A stretch of 64,000 bases of DNA from NCBI GenBank assembly GCA_050331455.1, contig JBHJGV010000015.1:62001-126000 (forward strand), given 5' to 3'. Both the position numbers and the translations under genes were made by a program. Numbering within the stretch: the first letter of the stretch is position 1; each line of letters starts with the position of its first letter. The stretch is from CAYUYV01 sp050331455 (GTDB lineage Bacteria > Pseudomonadota > Alphaproteobacteria > JAJFIK01). Positions 8,438-17,332 of this stretch are shown here, piece after piece. Under the pieces are notes generated by a model. The model was not told the DNA's origin. It did no database searches and saw only the letters and a list, made by a program, of their open reading frames with translations.

Positions 8438-9310
8438 ATGATGACGTCTGCGCCAGGAAAGACCGTCGCCGACCCCCGGGTCGTCTACATCCTCGGCAGC
8501 GGCCATTGCGGTTCAACCCTGCTTCATTTGCTGATGAACGCCCATCCGGAGCTGTGCGGGACCGGCGAGTTGACCTTCCTGACCAAGATGAAAAAGCGTG
8601 CAATGGAAGAAGGGCCGGACGTCAAGGAACTCGAAGCGGTCCGATCCGAATTCTGGCAGTCGGTGTTCGAACGGTTCCAGGCCGAGAGCGACGTTGCCCT
8701 CGAGGAACTCAGCCTGCGCGAGTTCATTAACAGTCCTATGGCGGATTATATACGGGGCAGCGGACGGTATCCCGCCTGGCGCGCGATGCATCTCGCCCTT
8801 TTCCGGGCCCTCGGAGAGGTGTCCGGCAGGGAATGGGTGATCGATTCCTCCAAGACGGCGGGACGCTGTCTCCAGCTTCACGGTGTGCTGGGCGACCGGA
8901 TGCGGGTCATTCACCTCGTGCGGGATCGGCGGGGCGTGTTCAGTTCCTATTTGAAAAAATACGGTGTGGGCTATGGACTGCGCAGTTCCATCCTGGTGCC
9001 GATCTATTGCTATCTCGCCCAGACCATCCTGCGCAAAGTGACGCTCCGCGTGCGCTATGAAGATCTGGTGCGCAATCCCGAAGCGACGCTGCGCACGATC
9101 TGCCGCTTCCTTGGCATCGACTATAGCGCCCAGATGCTGGATTTCCGGTCGGTGCCCGATTACAGCGTCAACGGCAACCGAATGCGCTTTTCCTCCAGCA
9201 GCGAAATCGTCCTTGACGAGAAATGGCGCCGCACGCTTTCCAAGCGGAACAAGGCGATCTTCACGGTGTTCGGCGGCTGGCTGAACTGGCTGGAGGGCTA
9301 TACCTCCTGA
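8438..9310 (+). CDS. Sulfotransferase-family protein
   Basis: A 290-residue PAPS-dependent sulfotransferase homologue. The 5'-phosphosulfate loop is at residues 20-29 (GSGHCGSTLL). The 3'-phosphate-binding segment is seen as VIHLVRDRRGVFSSY, and VRYEDLVRNPEATLRTICRFLG matches the family C-terminal signature. The expected reaction moves sulfate from PAPS to a hydroxyl of a sugar, lipid or small molecule. GAAGGAAAG lies upstream of the paired ATG ATG start. The gene is divergent from the flippase, so a joint role in a sulfated surface glycan is possible but only inferred. The 3' end overlaps moeB by 13 bases in convergent orientation. Confidence 0.85.
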   Translation: MMTSAPGKTVADPRVVYILGSGHCGSTLLHLLMNAHPELCGTGELTFLTKMKKRAMEEGPDVKELEAVRSEFWQSVFERFQAESDVALEELSLREFINSPMADYIRGSGRYPAWRAMHLALFRALGEVSGREWVIDSSKTAGRCLQLHGVLGDRMRVIHLVRDRRGVFSSYLKKYGVGYGLRSSILVPIYCYLAQTILRKVTLRVRYEDLVRNPEATLRTICRFLGIDYSAQMLDFRSVPDYSVNGNRMRFSSSSEIVLDEKWRRTLSKRNKAIFTVFGGWLNWLEGYTS

Positions 9311-10131
9311 CCGTCCCCGGGCATGGTGTTTGGGAGCGGCGCCAGGGATGTGATCGTCGGGGCCTCGCCGCACAAGGGACACGCAGGATCCGGCGGCAGG
9401 CGCACCATCCGGCTGGTCGTCGACAGAAAATCCTGAATGAGCAGGCGGCCGGCGAGGCCGTCGCCGATCCCCAGCAGTTCCTTGATCACCTCGATGGCCT
9501 GAAGCGTCCCCATGGCGCCGGCGACGGCACCCAGAATGCCGACCTCCGAGCACATATCCGTATCCGGATTGTCCGGCGCCCGCGGCACGAAGCAGCGGTA
9601 GCAGGGATAGATGCGCCGTCCGCCGGGGCGCTCAAAGGCTTTGTAGGTCGCAAGCTGTCCGTCGAAGCGCGCCACGGCGGCGGACACGAGGGGCCGCCGG
9701 GCCAGGAATGCGGCATCATTCACCAGGAGGCGTGTTGAGAACGTATCGCTGCCATCGGCAATGAGATCGTATTGGGCGAACAGGTCCAGCGCGTTGTCGG
9801 CTGTCAGCCGCTCCGTATGGGGAATGAGCATCACATCCGGATTGATGCGGGCCACCGCATCCCGGGCGCTTTGCGTTTTCGCGCTGCCCACCCGATCCGT
9901 ATCGTGAAGGACCTGTCTCTGGAGATTGGAGAGGGACACGGTGTCGTCGTCGATAACACCGATTGTGCCTACACCGGCGGCCGCCAGATAGAGGATCAGC
10001 GGCGAACCCAGGCCCCCCGCCCCGATCACCAGCACCCGTGCGGCGAGGAGTTTGTGTTGGCCCGGCCCGCCGATTTCCTTCAGCACCAGGTGCCGGGCAT
10101 AGCGTTCGATCTGGGTATCGCTCAGGCCCAA
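9298..10131 (-). CDS. moeB: Molybdopterin-synthase adenylyltransferase MoeB (ThiF/HesA family)
   Basis: A 277-residue E1-like enzyme that adenylates the C-terminal glycine of a ubiquitin-like sulfur carrier, normally MoaD for molybdopterin synthesis. The ATP-binding GAGGLG is at residues 37-42, DGSDT holds the Mg-binding Asp at about 129, and the conserved Cys is in MCSEVGILG at 194. Two CxxC pairs (CYRC at 177-180 and CPLC near the C-terminus) form the zinc site. It lacks the rhodanese domain of the MoeZ type, so it could serve thiamine or another pathway. No other molybdenum cofactor genes are in view. Confidence 0.9.
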   Translation of the reverse strand: MGLSDTQIERYARHLVLKEIGGPGQHKLLAARVLVIGAGGLGSPLILYLAAAGVGTIGVIDDDTVSLSNLQRQVLHDTDRVGSAKTQSARDAVARINPDVMLIPHTERLTADNALDLFAQYDLIADGSDTFSTRLLVNDAAFLARRPLVSAAVARFDGQLATYKAFERPGGRRIYPCYRCFVPRAPDNPDTDMCSEVGILGAVAGAMGTLQAIEVIKELLGIGDGLAGRLLIQDFLSTTSRMVRLPPDPACPLCGEAPTITSLAPLPNTMPGDGQEV

Positions 10132-10154
10132 TGGTCCGCTCCCCCTATCGCGCG

Positions 10155-11168
10155 TCAGAACTTCACCGAAATGCTGGCCGCGCCGAAGCGCTGGGGCTCG
10201 CCCTGGGTGGCGAATTCCTGGGTCCGCGCCACGAATGTGTAGGCGAACTGCACGCGCTGGATCTGAACCACGGCGCCGGCTTGGACTTCTGAGACGAGGA
10301 CATTCCGGTCCACGCTCAGGCTGTCGCGGAACGTGTTGCCGTCCAGGAACAGATTTCGCCCCACGGCCCTTTGTTGTCCGCCGGCGAACAGGTACCAGCT
10401 GAATCGGTCCGCGGGGTCGAAAAAGGCCGACCCCGCCAGACTGGGCCGTACCCGAGGGGGCCCATAGTCGTCCTGAAGATCCGTACCGATCCGAAAGGTC
10501 GCTCCGCCGCTCACCTGGGTCAACAGGGTGCCGAGGCTCGCCCCCACATTCGGGATGACGTCCACCTCCAGACCCGCCACATTCAAAAGCTTGCGAGCCC
10601 GGAACTTGCGCTCATAGGAAATGGCAAAAGCGATTTCGTTCCCAAGCTGATTGTCCCAGCCCAGAAGCTCATCGTCATCGATGATGCGGTGGAAGGTATT
10701 CTGCACCGCCTCGCCGCCCGCCGCCGGACCGACAAGTCCGATCTGCACATTCACTGTGTCGAGCGCCGTGCCTTCCGTCCGCCCACTGCGGTTCACCAGA
10801 ACCGAATATTCGCCATAAAGGAACCCGGCGTAAGGGTGCTGGTCCGGCAAGGGCTCGGTGGCCAGGCGGTCTTCCGGCGTGAAGATCGAATGACCGAGAG
10901 CGAACCCGTAATGGATCGTGTCCTCGGGTTTGGCGACCAGAATGTTCTGCGCCACAAAGCCCACGGCGCCTTCGAGGGGGATCGGCTTGGAAAAAAAGGC
11001 GAGTTTTACGCCATTCGAGTAATTACGGTCCGTGCCGGCGAAAAAATCGTTTTCCCAAATGAAAGTGGCCGTCCCCTCGGGCGCCCATCCCGCACCGGCC
11101 GGCGCGGGTGCCATGGCCCACACTCCTGCGCAGAAAGCCAACCCCCCGATCGTCACTGTCTTTTTCAT
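10155..11168 (-). CDS. LpxR-family outer membrane protein (lipid A deacylase-like, DUF2219)
   Basis: A 337-residue secreted protein. The N-terminal signal peptide runs from MKKTVTIGGLAFCAG to about PAGAG. The mature part starts with the LpxR signature WENDFFAGTDRNYSNGV and later has ALGHSIFTPEDR with PDQHPYAG. The Asn/Asp and His residues in these motifs match the catalytic residues of lipid A 3'-O-deacylase. The C-terminus ends in KF after alternating strands, as expected for a beta-barrel inserted by the BAM complex. ATG at 11168 was chosen over the upstream frame because it gives a signal peptide and has GGATGG before it. Removal of the 3' acyl chain of lipid A is the likely activity. Confidence 0.8.
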   Translation of the reverse strand: MKKTVTIGGLAFCAGVWAMAPAPAGAGWAPEGTATFIWENDFFAGTDRNYSNGVKLAFFSKPIPLEGAVGFVAQNILVAKPEDTIHYGFALGHSIFTPEDRLATEPLPDQHPYAGFLYGEYSVLVNRSGRTEGTALDTVNVQIGLVGPAAGGEAVQNTFHRIIDDDELLGWDNQLGNEIAFAISYERKFRARKLLNVAGLEVDVIPNVGASLGTLLTQVSGGATFRIGTDLQDDYGPPRVRPSLAGSAFFDPADRFSWYLFAGGQQRAVGRNLFLDGNTFRDSLSVDRNVLVSEVQAGAVVQIQRVQFAYTFVARTQEFATQGEPQRFGAASISVKF

Positions 11169-11290
11169 TGATGACCATCCTGTCACTGACCGCCGTCCGT
11201 TGTCCGAACGCGGATGTGTGGATCCGGAAGATCGATCCTCCAGGGTCATGCACCAAAGGGGGCAGCGACGCAATCCGGGGCGGTCCGGGT

Positions 11291-11938
11291 TTACAGCACG
11301 ACCTGGGAATAGCGTCCGCCCTGGATGGCCTGATCGATGGAGCGGCGCAGCGTGAGCACCTTGTCCTGGGTCACGCGGCCGTTGGTCCGCTGGAGGATCA
11401 GGCCGCTCGACGTCATCACAAAGACATAGACGTCCTGGCTCGGAAGTTTCATGGCCCGGCGGAAGACGGCTTCGGCCTCATAGACCGTGAAAGTTCTCAG
11501 GCGCGCATCGTCGTCCGGGGTGGCCGAGCTGATATTCTTGTCGATCAGGAAGCGCTCCAGCGCGCCGCGCCGTCCGGCCACCACAATCTCGTAAAAGGCG
11601 ACTTCCCGGCGGGTGCTCGCAAGAGCCGAGAGCTGATCGGCCCAGGCCACCATGTCCCGCTGACGCCGCGGGCTTAAGGCAAGGGACACAAGGAGCAGGC
11701 GCCCGGGCAGATCCCGGGGGAGCTTGAGGGATTCACCCCGGATGTTTTCCGCATCGACCGTGGGAAAGCGACCCAGATTCTGTGCCTCGGCATGCTGTGA
11801 AAACAGTGCGAGCGGCGAGAGCGCCCCAAGACCGACAGCGGCACGGGCCGTGAGCGACAGGGCTTCCCGACGGGTGGTCGTGCCGGAACACACGCCGGAG
11901 GACGGCAGGATGCCCGTGGTTGCGATGGCCTTTTTCAT
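11291..11938 (-). CDS. Twin-arginine exported protein of unknown function
   Basis: A 215-residue protein. The start at 11938 has AGGGAAAATGAG immediately upstream. The N-terminus has TTRREALSLTARAAVGLGAL, a twin-arginine followed by a hydrophobic core and a possible AEAQ cleavage site, so export through Tat is likely. The mature part begins with a segment of the form FPTVDAENIRGESLKLPRDL then GRLLLVSLALSPRRQRDMVAW. Its layout resembles thioredoxin-like periplasmic proteins, but no CxxC is present. I cannot name a family. It lies between the lpxR-like gene and gyrB on the same strand. Confidence 0.7.
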   Translation of the reverse strand: MKKAIATTGILPSSGVCSGTTTRREALSLTARAAVGLGALSPLALFSQHAEAQNLGRFPTVDAENIRGESLKLPRDLPGRLLLVSLALSPRRQRDMVAWADQLSALASTRREVAFYEIVVAGRRGALERFLIDKNISSATPDDDARLRTFTVYEAEAVFRRAMKLPSQDVYVFVMTSSGLILQRTNGRVTQDKVLTLRRSIDQAIQGGRYSQVVL

Positions 11939-12059
11939 CTCATTTTCCCTGGTCATGCCATGTCCAAGCCCCTGGACCTTAGCGCGAACATCCCCCCTCG
12001 AAACACCCGCTTCCTGTGCAAAAAGACGCGACGAAATTCCACTCGGACCGGGAGCCCGT

Positions 12060-14495
12060 TCAGACATCGAGATTGGCGACATTGAGCGCATTTGACTGGA
12101 TGAACTCCCGCCGCGGCTCGACCACATCGCCCATCAATTTCGTGAACATGTCGTCCGCCTCGTCTTCATGGTCCACACTGACTTTCAGAAGGGACCGGGC
12201 ATTGACATCGAGCGTCGTCTCCCACAACTGATCTGGGTTCATCTCTCCAAGACCCTTGTAGCGCTGAACCGAGACGCCCTTGCGGCCGGCTTCGAGCACG
12301 TGTTCGAGCAGGGCAAGGGGCCCGAACACGGAAACCTCCGTGTCCCGCCGCTTGAAACGGGCCGTGTCCCGGAAGATCGCCCCCAATTCCTCCGCATACC
12401 CCTTGAGGCGCCGGGCATCCCCGGATTCCATGAGCGTGGCGTCCAGCACGGCCACTTCCCGCACACCGCGGACCACGCGGAAGACACGCAAGGCCCCATC
12501 CTCGGTGCGTTCGGGCTGCCAGCCCTTCTCCACATCCTCGGCCAGCATGTCGAGCCGTGCGGCGAGGGCCTCGCCGGCCCCGATCAAGCGGTCCGGATCA
12601 CTTAAAAGATCAGCATCGAGGGCGCCGGCCAGCAGGGCCTGCTCAACGATCGCGCGCGGGTATTTGGTGGGCAGACGATCAAGGATCATCCGCACGTCTC
12701 GGGCCTGGCTCAGCAGCCGCTCCAGGTCGCCGAGCGCAATCTGTATCCCGTCGCTCGAGGTCAGCACCGCGTCTTTGAGGCCCTCCGAAATCAGATAGTC
12801 GTAAAGACCGCGCTCGTCTTTCAGATACTGTTCGGACTGCCCGCGCTTGACCTTGTAAAGCGGTGGCTGGGCGATGAACAGGTGGCCCCGCTCGATCAGT
12901 TCACGCATTTGCCGGAAGAAAAAGGTCAGCAACAGGGTGCGGATATGGGCGCCGTCCACATCGGCGTCCGTCATGATGATGATCTTGTGATAACGCAACT
13001 TGTCCGGGTCAAAATGGTCCTTGCCAATCCCGGTGCCGAGCGCGGTAATCAGCGTGGTGATCTCCATGGAGGAGAGCATCTTGTCGAAGCGGGCCCGCTC
13101 CACGTTCAGGATCTTGCCACGCAGGGGAAGCACCGCCTGATTGGCCCGGTTGCGGGCCTGTTTCGCGGAGCCGCCGGCGCTGTCACCCTCGACCAGGAAC
13201 AGTTCCGACTTGGTCGGATCGCGTTCCTGGCAGTCGGCGAGCTTGCCCGGCAGGCTCGACATGTCGAGGCCCTTCGGCTTGGTGATCAACTCCCGGGCTT
13301 TCTGGGCCGCTTCACGGGCAGAGGCCGCAATGAAGATCTTTTGGACAATGATCCTGGCCTCGTTGGGATGCTCCTCGAACCAGGTGCCAAGCGTCTCACC
13401 CAGCACATTTTCGACCACCGGCCGGACCTCCGACGAGACCAGCTTGTTTTTTGTCTGTGAGGAGAATTTCGGGTCCGGCACCTTGACCGAGAGGACGCAA
13501 GTGAGCCCTTCCCGGGCATCATCACCGGTCAGCGCGACTTTTTCCTTTTTCGCCTGCCCGCTCTCCTTGGCATAACTGTTCACGGTACGGGTCAGCGCCG
13601 CGCGCAGGCCGGCGAGATGGGTGCCGCCTTCACGCTGGCGGATATTGTTCGTGAAACACAGAACATTTTCATGGAACGCATCGTTCCACCAAAGGGCGGC
13701 CTCCACGGTCATGCCGTCCCGTTCGACCTGCACATAGATCGGATCTTTCAGCAGGGGTTCCTTTGTGCGATCCAGATAGCGCACAAAGGCTTCGAGCCCC
13801 CCTTCATATTGGAGGGTTTCTTCCCGCGGCTCGGCGGGGCGCAGGTCTTTCAGTTCGATCCGGACGCCGGAATTGAGGAAAGCCAACTCCCGGAGCCGGT
13901 GTTCCAGGGTGTCGTAAGAGAATTCCACCGTGGCGAAGGTCTGGGGCGAGGGTTTGAAGGTCACGCGCGTGCCCTTGCGCCCCTCCGACGGACCGACGAC
14001 CTTCAGCGGCGCTTCGGCCTCGCCATGGACGAAACGCATGAAATGCTCCTGGCCCTCCCGCCAGACTGTCAGATCCAGCACTTCCGAAAGCGCGTTCACC
14101 ACCGACACGCCCACGCCGTGGAGACCGCCGGAGACCTTGTAGGCATTTTGGTTGAATTTTCCGCCCGCATGGAGCTGGGTCATGATGACCTCGGCCGCCG
14201 AGACGCCTTCTTCGGGATGGAGGGCGGTGGGAATGCCGCGCCCATCATCCTGCACCGTCACGGAGCCATCCGCATTCAAACTGACCTGGACAACGCTGCA
14301 ATGGCCCGCCAGGGCCTCGTCGATGGCGTTGTCCACCACCTCATAGATCATCTGGTGGAGGCCCGAGCCGTCATCCGTATCGCCGATATACATGCCCGGG
14401 CGCTTTCGCACGGCCTCGAGGCCCTTGAGCACCTTGATGGAGTCCGCGCCGTAATCGTCACCGGCGCTCGACTGCACTTCCGCGGATTCAGCCAT
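12060..14495 (-). CDS. gyrB: DNA gyrase subunit B
   Basis: An 811-residue type IIA topoisomerase ATPase subunit that, with GyrA, introduces negative supercoils. The GHKL ATPase has VDNAIDEALAGH and DDGRGIP, plus the GGLHGVGVSVVNALS lid. The TOPRIM region has EGDSAGGSAKQ, PLRGKILNVERA and MTDADVDGAHI. The C-terminal RYKGLGEMNP is intact. I chose ATG at 14495 because the SAEVQ.. start with a purine-rich leader fits the family, and the 11 extra residues upstream do not. It is last in the dnaA-dnaN-recF-gyrB order. Confidence 0.97.
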   Translation of the reverse strand: MAESAEVQSSAGDDYGADSIKVLKGLEAVRKRPGMYIGDTDDGSGLHQMIYEVVDNAIDEALAGHCSVVQVSLNADGSVTVQDDGRGIPTALHPEEGVSAAEVIMTQLHAGGKFNQNAYKVSGGLHGVGVSVVNALSEVLDLTVWREGQEHFMRFVHGEAEAPLKVVGPSEGRKGTRVTFKPSPQTFATVEFSYDTLEHRLRELAFLNSGVRIELKDLRPAEPREETLQYEGGLEAFVRYLDRTKEPLLKDPIYVQVERDGMTVEAALWWNDAFHENVLCFTNNIRQREGGTHLAGLRAALTRTVNSYAKESGQAKKEKVALTGDDAREGLTCVLSVKVPDPKFSSQTKNKLVSSEVRPVVENVLGETLGTWFEEHPNEARIIVQKIFIAASAREAAQKARELITKPKGLDMSSLPGKLADCQERDPTKSELFLVEGDSAGGSAKQARNRANQAVLPLRGKILNVERARFDKMLSSMEITTLITALGTGIGKDHFDPDKLRYHKIIIMTDADVDGAHIRTLLLTFFFRQMRELIERGHLFIAQPPLYKVKRGQSEQYLKDERGLYDYLISEGLKDAVLTSSDGIQIALGDLERLLSQARDVRMILDRLPTKYPRAIVEQALLAGALDADLLSDPDRLIGAGEALAARLDMLAEDVEKGWQPERTEDGALRVFRVVRGVREVAVLDATLMESGDARRLKGYAEELGAIFRDTARFKRRDTEVSVFGPLALLEHVLEAGRKGVSVQRYKGLGEMNPDQLWETTLDVNARSLLKVSVDHEDEADDMFTKLMGDVVEPRREFIQSNALNVANLDV

Positions 14496-14578
14496 TGTCT
14501 CTCTCTTCCAGCACAAGGCCCATCCCAAAGGAGGGCCGTGAGGGCGACCACACCGTCCCGGCGCGATTCATCTGCCCG

Positions 14579-15871
14579 TCAAGCTAACAGAAATGTCGAA
14601 TTCTGTACACCAATCATCTGCACACGATCTCCGAAGGCCTCGAACAGGACGGCATCGGTTCCTGTCATCCAGGCCTGGATCCCGAGACGGCACAACTCGT
14701 CGAACAAGGCGGCCCGGCGCACCGCGTCGAGATGGGCCGCGACCTCGTCCAGCAGCAGCAGGGGCGGACGCCCGTCCTCATGGGCGCGCAGGCGGACATT
14801 GGCCAGGATCAGGCCGATCAGCAGGGCCTTTTGCTCGCCCGTGGAGCAGTCCCGCGCCGCCATGGCCTTGGCCCGGTGGACAACGCCCAGATCGCTGCGG
14901 TGGGGCCCGTCGAGGGTGCGTCCGGCAGCGCCATCCCGGGGCCGGGATCGGGCGAGCCGGTCGGCAAAGACCGCTCCGGAGTCGTTCCCCCCTTCGTTCA
15001 GGGGCGCCTCGTCGAAGGCCGCCTCCCAGCTGCCTTCGAGGGAAATATCCGCATGGGGAAAAGCCCCCGCAATGCCGTGGCCGGCCTCGTCCTGCTCCCG
15101 GCCCCAGGCATCGATCGCCGCCTGGAGACGGGTCACAAAGCGCCGACGCGCCGACGCCATGGCCGCCCCGTGCGTGCCCATCTGGGCCTCCAGCGCCGAC
15201 AGCCAGGCCGGATCATTGGGCCCCTCGCTCAGCAGGCGGTTGCGGGTGCGCATGGCCCGTTCATAGGCCAATGCGTGGGCCGCGTGATCGGGCGAGTCAC
15301 CCAGCACCAGCCGGTCCAGGAACCGGCGCCGCTCCGAAGGGCCTTCGATGAACAGCCGGTCCATGGCCGGGGTCAGCCAGGCCACCCGCAGATGGTCGGC
15401 AAAGGCGCCCGCGCCGGACGCCGCCGCGCCGTTGACGCGGACCACCCGCCGGTCGCCGCCGGCTGTCCCGGTCCCAAGCCGGCTTTCGCCGCCATGGGTG
15501 GTCAGCGTGACCGCCACGGCCCAGTCTTGCGCACCCGGCCTTTCGGGGAGTGCGGCGGGCGCTTCGGCAAACCCCGTGTCCGCCGAGACGGGGGATGTCG
15601 AAGCGCCGGCGGGTTCGTGCACCAGATCGGCCATTCGGGCCCCGCGCAGACCCCGCCCCGGCGCCAGAAGGGAAAGGGCTTCCAGAACATTGGTCTTGCC
15701 TGCCCCGTTGGGCCCGACCAGCACCACGGGGCGGGTGTCGAGGGCCAGAAGGGCGGCCTCATAGGACCGGAACCGGGAGAGGGACAGGCGCGTCACGGCA
15801 AGGGCGGACGCGGGCCCCTTCCGGGCCCCGCCCGGTTCGCCCCCTCCGGCCATGGCAGTGGTTCCATGCAC
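14579..15871 (-). CDS. recF: DNA replication and repair protein RecF
   Basis: A 430-residue SMC-like ATPase that loads RecA at single-strand gaps. Walker A is GPNGAGKT at residues 53-60, the signature loop is CSTGEQKAL, and Walker B is LLLLDEVAAHLD. It is longer than the usual 360-400 residues because of a roughly 20-residue N-terminal extension and insertions after the VHEPAGAS segment. Its ATG lies 10 bases after the dnaN stop, with AAGGA between, so it is probably translated from the dnaN message. Confidence 0.95.
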   Translation of the reverse strand: MHGTTAMAGGGEPGGARKGPASALAVTRLSLSRFRSYEAALLALDTRPVVLVGPNGAGKTNVLEALSLLAPGRGLRGARMADLVHEPAGASTSPVSADTGFAEAPAALPERPGAQDWAVAVTLTTHGGESRLGTGTAGGDRRVVRVNGAAASGAGAFADHLRVAWLTPAMDRLFIEGPSERRRFLDRLVLGDSPDHAAHALAYERAMRTRNRLLSEGPNDPAWLSALEAQMGTHGAAMASARRRFVTRLQAAIDAWGREQDEAGHGIAGAFPHADISLEGSWEAAFDEAPLNEGGNDSGAVFADRLARSRPRDGAAGRTLDGPHRSDLGVVHRAKAMAARDCSTGEQKALLIGLILANVRLRAHEDGRPPLLLLDEVAAHLDAVRRAALFDELCRLGIQAWMTGTDAVLFEAFGDRVQMIGVQNSTFLLA

Positions 15872-15881
15872 GCCAGCGTCC

Positions 15882-17009
15882 TTAGACCCGCATGGGCATC
15901 AGGACATACAGACCGCTGTCGTCGGCGCCGTCGCGCACCAGGGTCGGCGATCCGGACTCCGCAAGGAGAATGCGCGCCTTTTCACCATCGAGCTGGGACG
16001 TGATGTCCATCAGATATTTCGCGTTGAAGCCGATCTCCATGTCGCTGGAACTGTAATTGACTGCCAGTTCTTCCTTGGCGTTTCCGCTGTCCGGATTGAT
16101 CACTGTCAGGACCATGCGTCCGTCGGACAGGTTGAGCTTCACTGCCCGGGATTTTTCATTGGAAATCGTCGACACCCGGTCGACGGCCTCGGCGAGCATT
16201 TTTCCGCCGACTTCGAGCACCTTGTCGTTCCCAACCGGGATCACGCGGGCGTAGTCGGGGAAGGTGCCGTCGATCAGCTTCGTGGTCAGGACGATGGTCC
16301 CGAAGGCAAAGCGAATCTTGGTGTCCGACAGGGCCACCTCGATGGGCCCTTCGGCCCCGTCGATGAGCTTGCGCAGCTCGCCCACGGCCTTTTTCGGCAG
16401 GATAATGCCCGGCATGCCCGGCGCGCCGTCGGGGGCCTCGATCTGATAGCGGGCCAGGCGGTGCCCGTCCGTGGCCACGGCGCGCAACACGAGCGGGCCG
16501 CCGTCTTCGTTGGCCTCCGGCACGTGAAGATAGATCCCGTTCAGATAATACCGGGTCTCCTCATTGGAGATGGCGAACCGGGTCTTGTCCACCATGCGCG
16601 CCAAGTCGTTCACGGTGAGCGCGAACCGGTGCGGCAGGTCGCCCAGGGTCATGGCCGGGAAGTCTTCGCGGGGCAGGCACGCCAGCGTGAACGTGGCATG
16701 GCTCGCGGTCACAGTCAGACGCTGGTCCACGGCCGAGAAATCCAGATCCACCTGGGAGCCGTCTGGCAGCTTACGGACAATGTCGTAAAGCGTGTGGGCG
16801 GGAACCGTGGTGGCCCCTTCCCGCTCGATCTGCGCCTTGACCCGCTCCACGACTTCCATGTCGAGGTCCGACGCGGTCAGGCTGAGGTCCTCGCCCTTCG
16901 CCTCCACCAGCACATTGGCCAGGATCGGAATGGTCGTGCGCCGTTCCACAATGCTCTGCACGTGGGACAGGGACTTCAAAAATGCGGCACGTTCGATGGT
17001 CAGCTTCAT
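15882..17009 (-). CDS. dnaN: DNA polymerase III beta sliding clamp
   Basis: A 375-residue sliding clamp that tethers the replicative polymerase to DNA. The canonical start MKLTIERAAFLKSLSHVQ fixes the ATG at 17009. The frame is open 48 bases further upstream but those residues are not conserved. Three clamp domains follow, ending in the family C-terminus LYVLMPMRV. It lies downstream of dnaA after a 323-base gap, and directly upstream of recF. Confidence 0.97.
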   Translation of the reverse strand: MKLTIERAAFLKSLSHVQSIVERRTTIPILANVLVEAKGEDLSLTASDLDMEVVERVKAQIEREGATTVPAHTLYDIVRKLPDGSQVDLDFSAVDQRLTVTASHATFTLACLPREDFPAMTLGDLPHRFALTVNDLARMVDKTRFAISNEETRYYLNGIYLHVPEANEDGGPLVLRAVATDGHRLARYQIEAPDGAPGMPGIILPKKAVGELRKLIDGAEGPIEVALSDTKIRFAFGTIVLTTKLIDGTFPDYARVIPVGNDKVLEVGGKMLAEAVDRVSTISNEKSRAVKLNLSDGRMVLTVINPDSGNAKEELAVNYSSSDMEIGFNAKYLMDITSQLDGEKARILLAESGSPTLVRDGADDSGLYVLMPMRV

Positions 17010-17332
17010 GGGCTCAGGTTCCGTCCCCGGAGCCTTCGGCGCGAACGGGCGCGCCATCGTAAATCAAGGCTCAGGTTTTGCGCTCAAGATGTCGATCGCG
17101 GCGTTGGTCCGCGGCCTGTGCACACAGTTCAACGCCAGACAATTCAACACCCGATAAAATGCCGGTTGAGACCCTTTGAACCGCCGAGGTGGCCATCCGC
17201 TCAAGATGAAGGCCCGACACAGCGCTGCAATCCGAATCTCACGGTCCACTTTTATATCAGGTCCGCACGGAAACCGCAGGCTTTTAAAATGAGAGAGGCA
17301 GAGACGGGCCCGGACCGGGTCGACGGCGCCCG
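17010..17332. other. dnaA-dnaN intergenic region
   Basis: A 323-base gap, longer than usual for this pair. On the minus strand it contains a TATAAA element (about 17252-17257) that could be a -10 box for dnaN, but no good -35. It also carries two GTTGAA copies 9 bases apart near 17135, and a TGTGCACA palindrome near 17120. I see no perfect DnaA box (TTATCCACA). A GC-rich inverted repeat just after the dnaA stop lacks a T-tract. Confidence 0.4.

Noticed and set aside
13617..15266. A 549-codon plus-strand frame across gyrB and recF
   Set aside because: It crosses two well-conserved genes in antisense and has no recognisable features.
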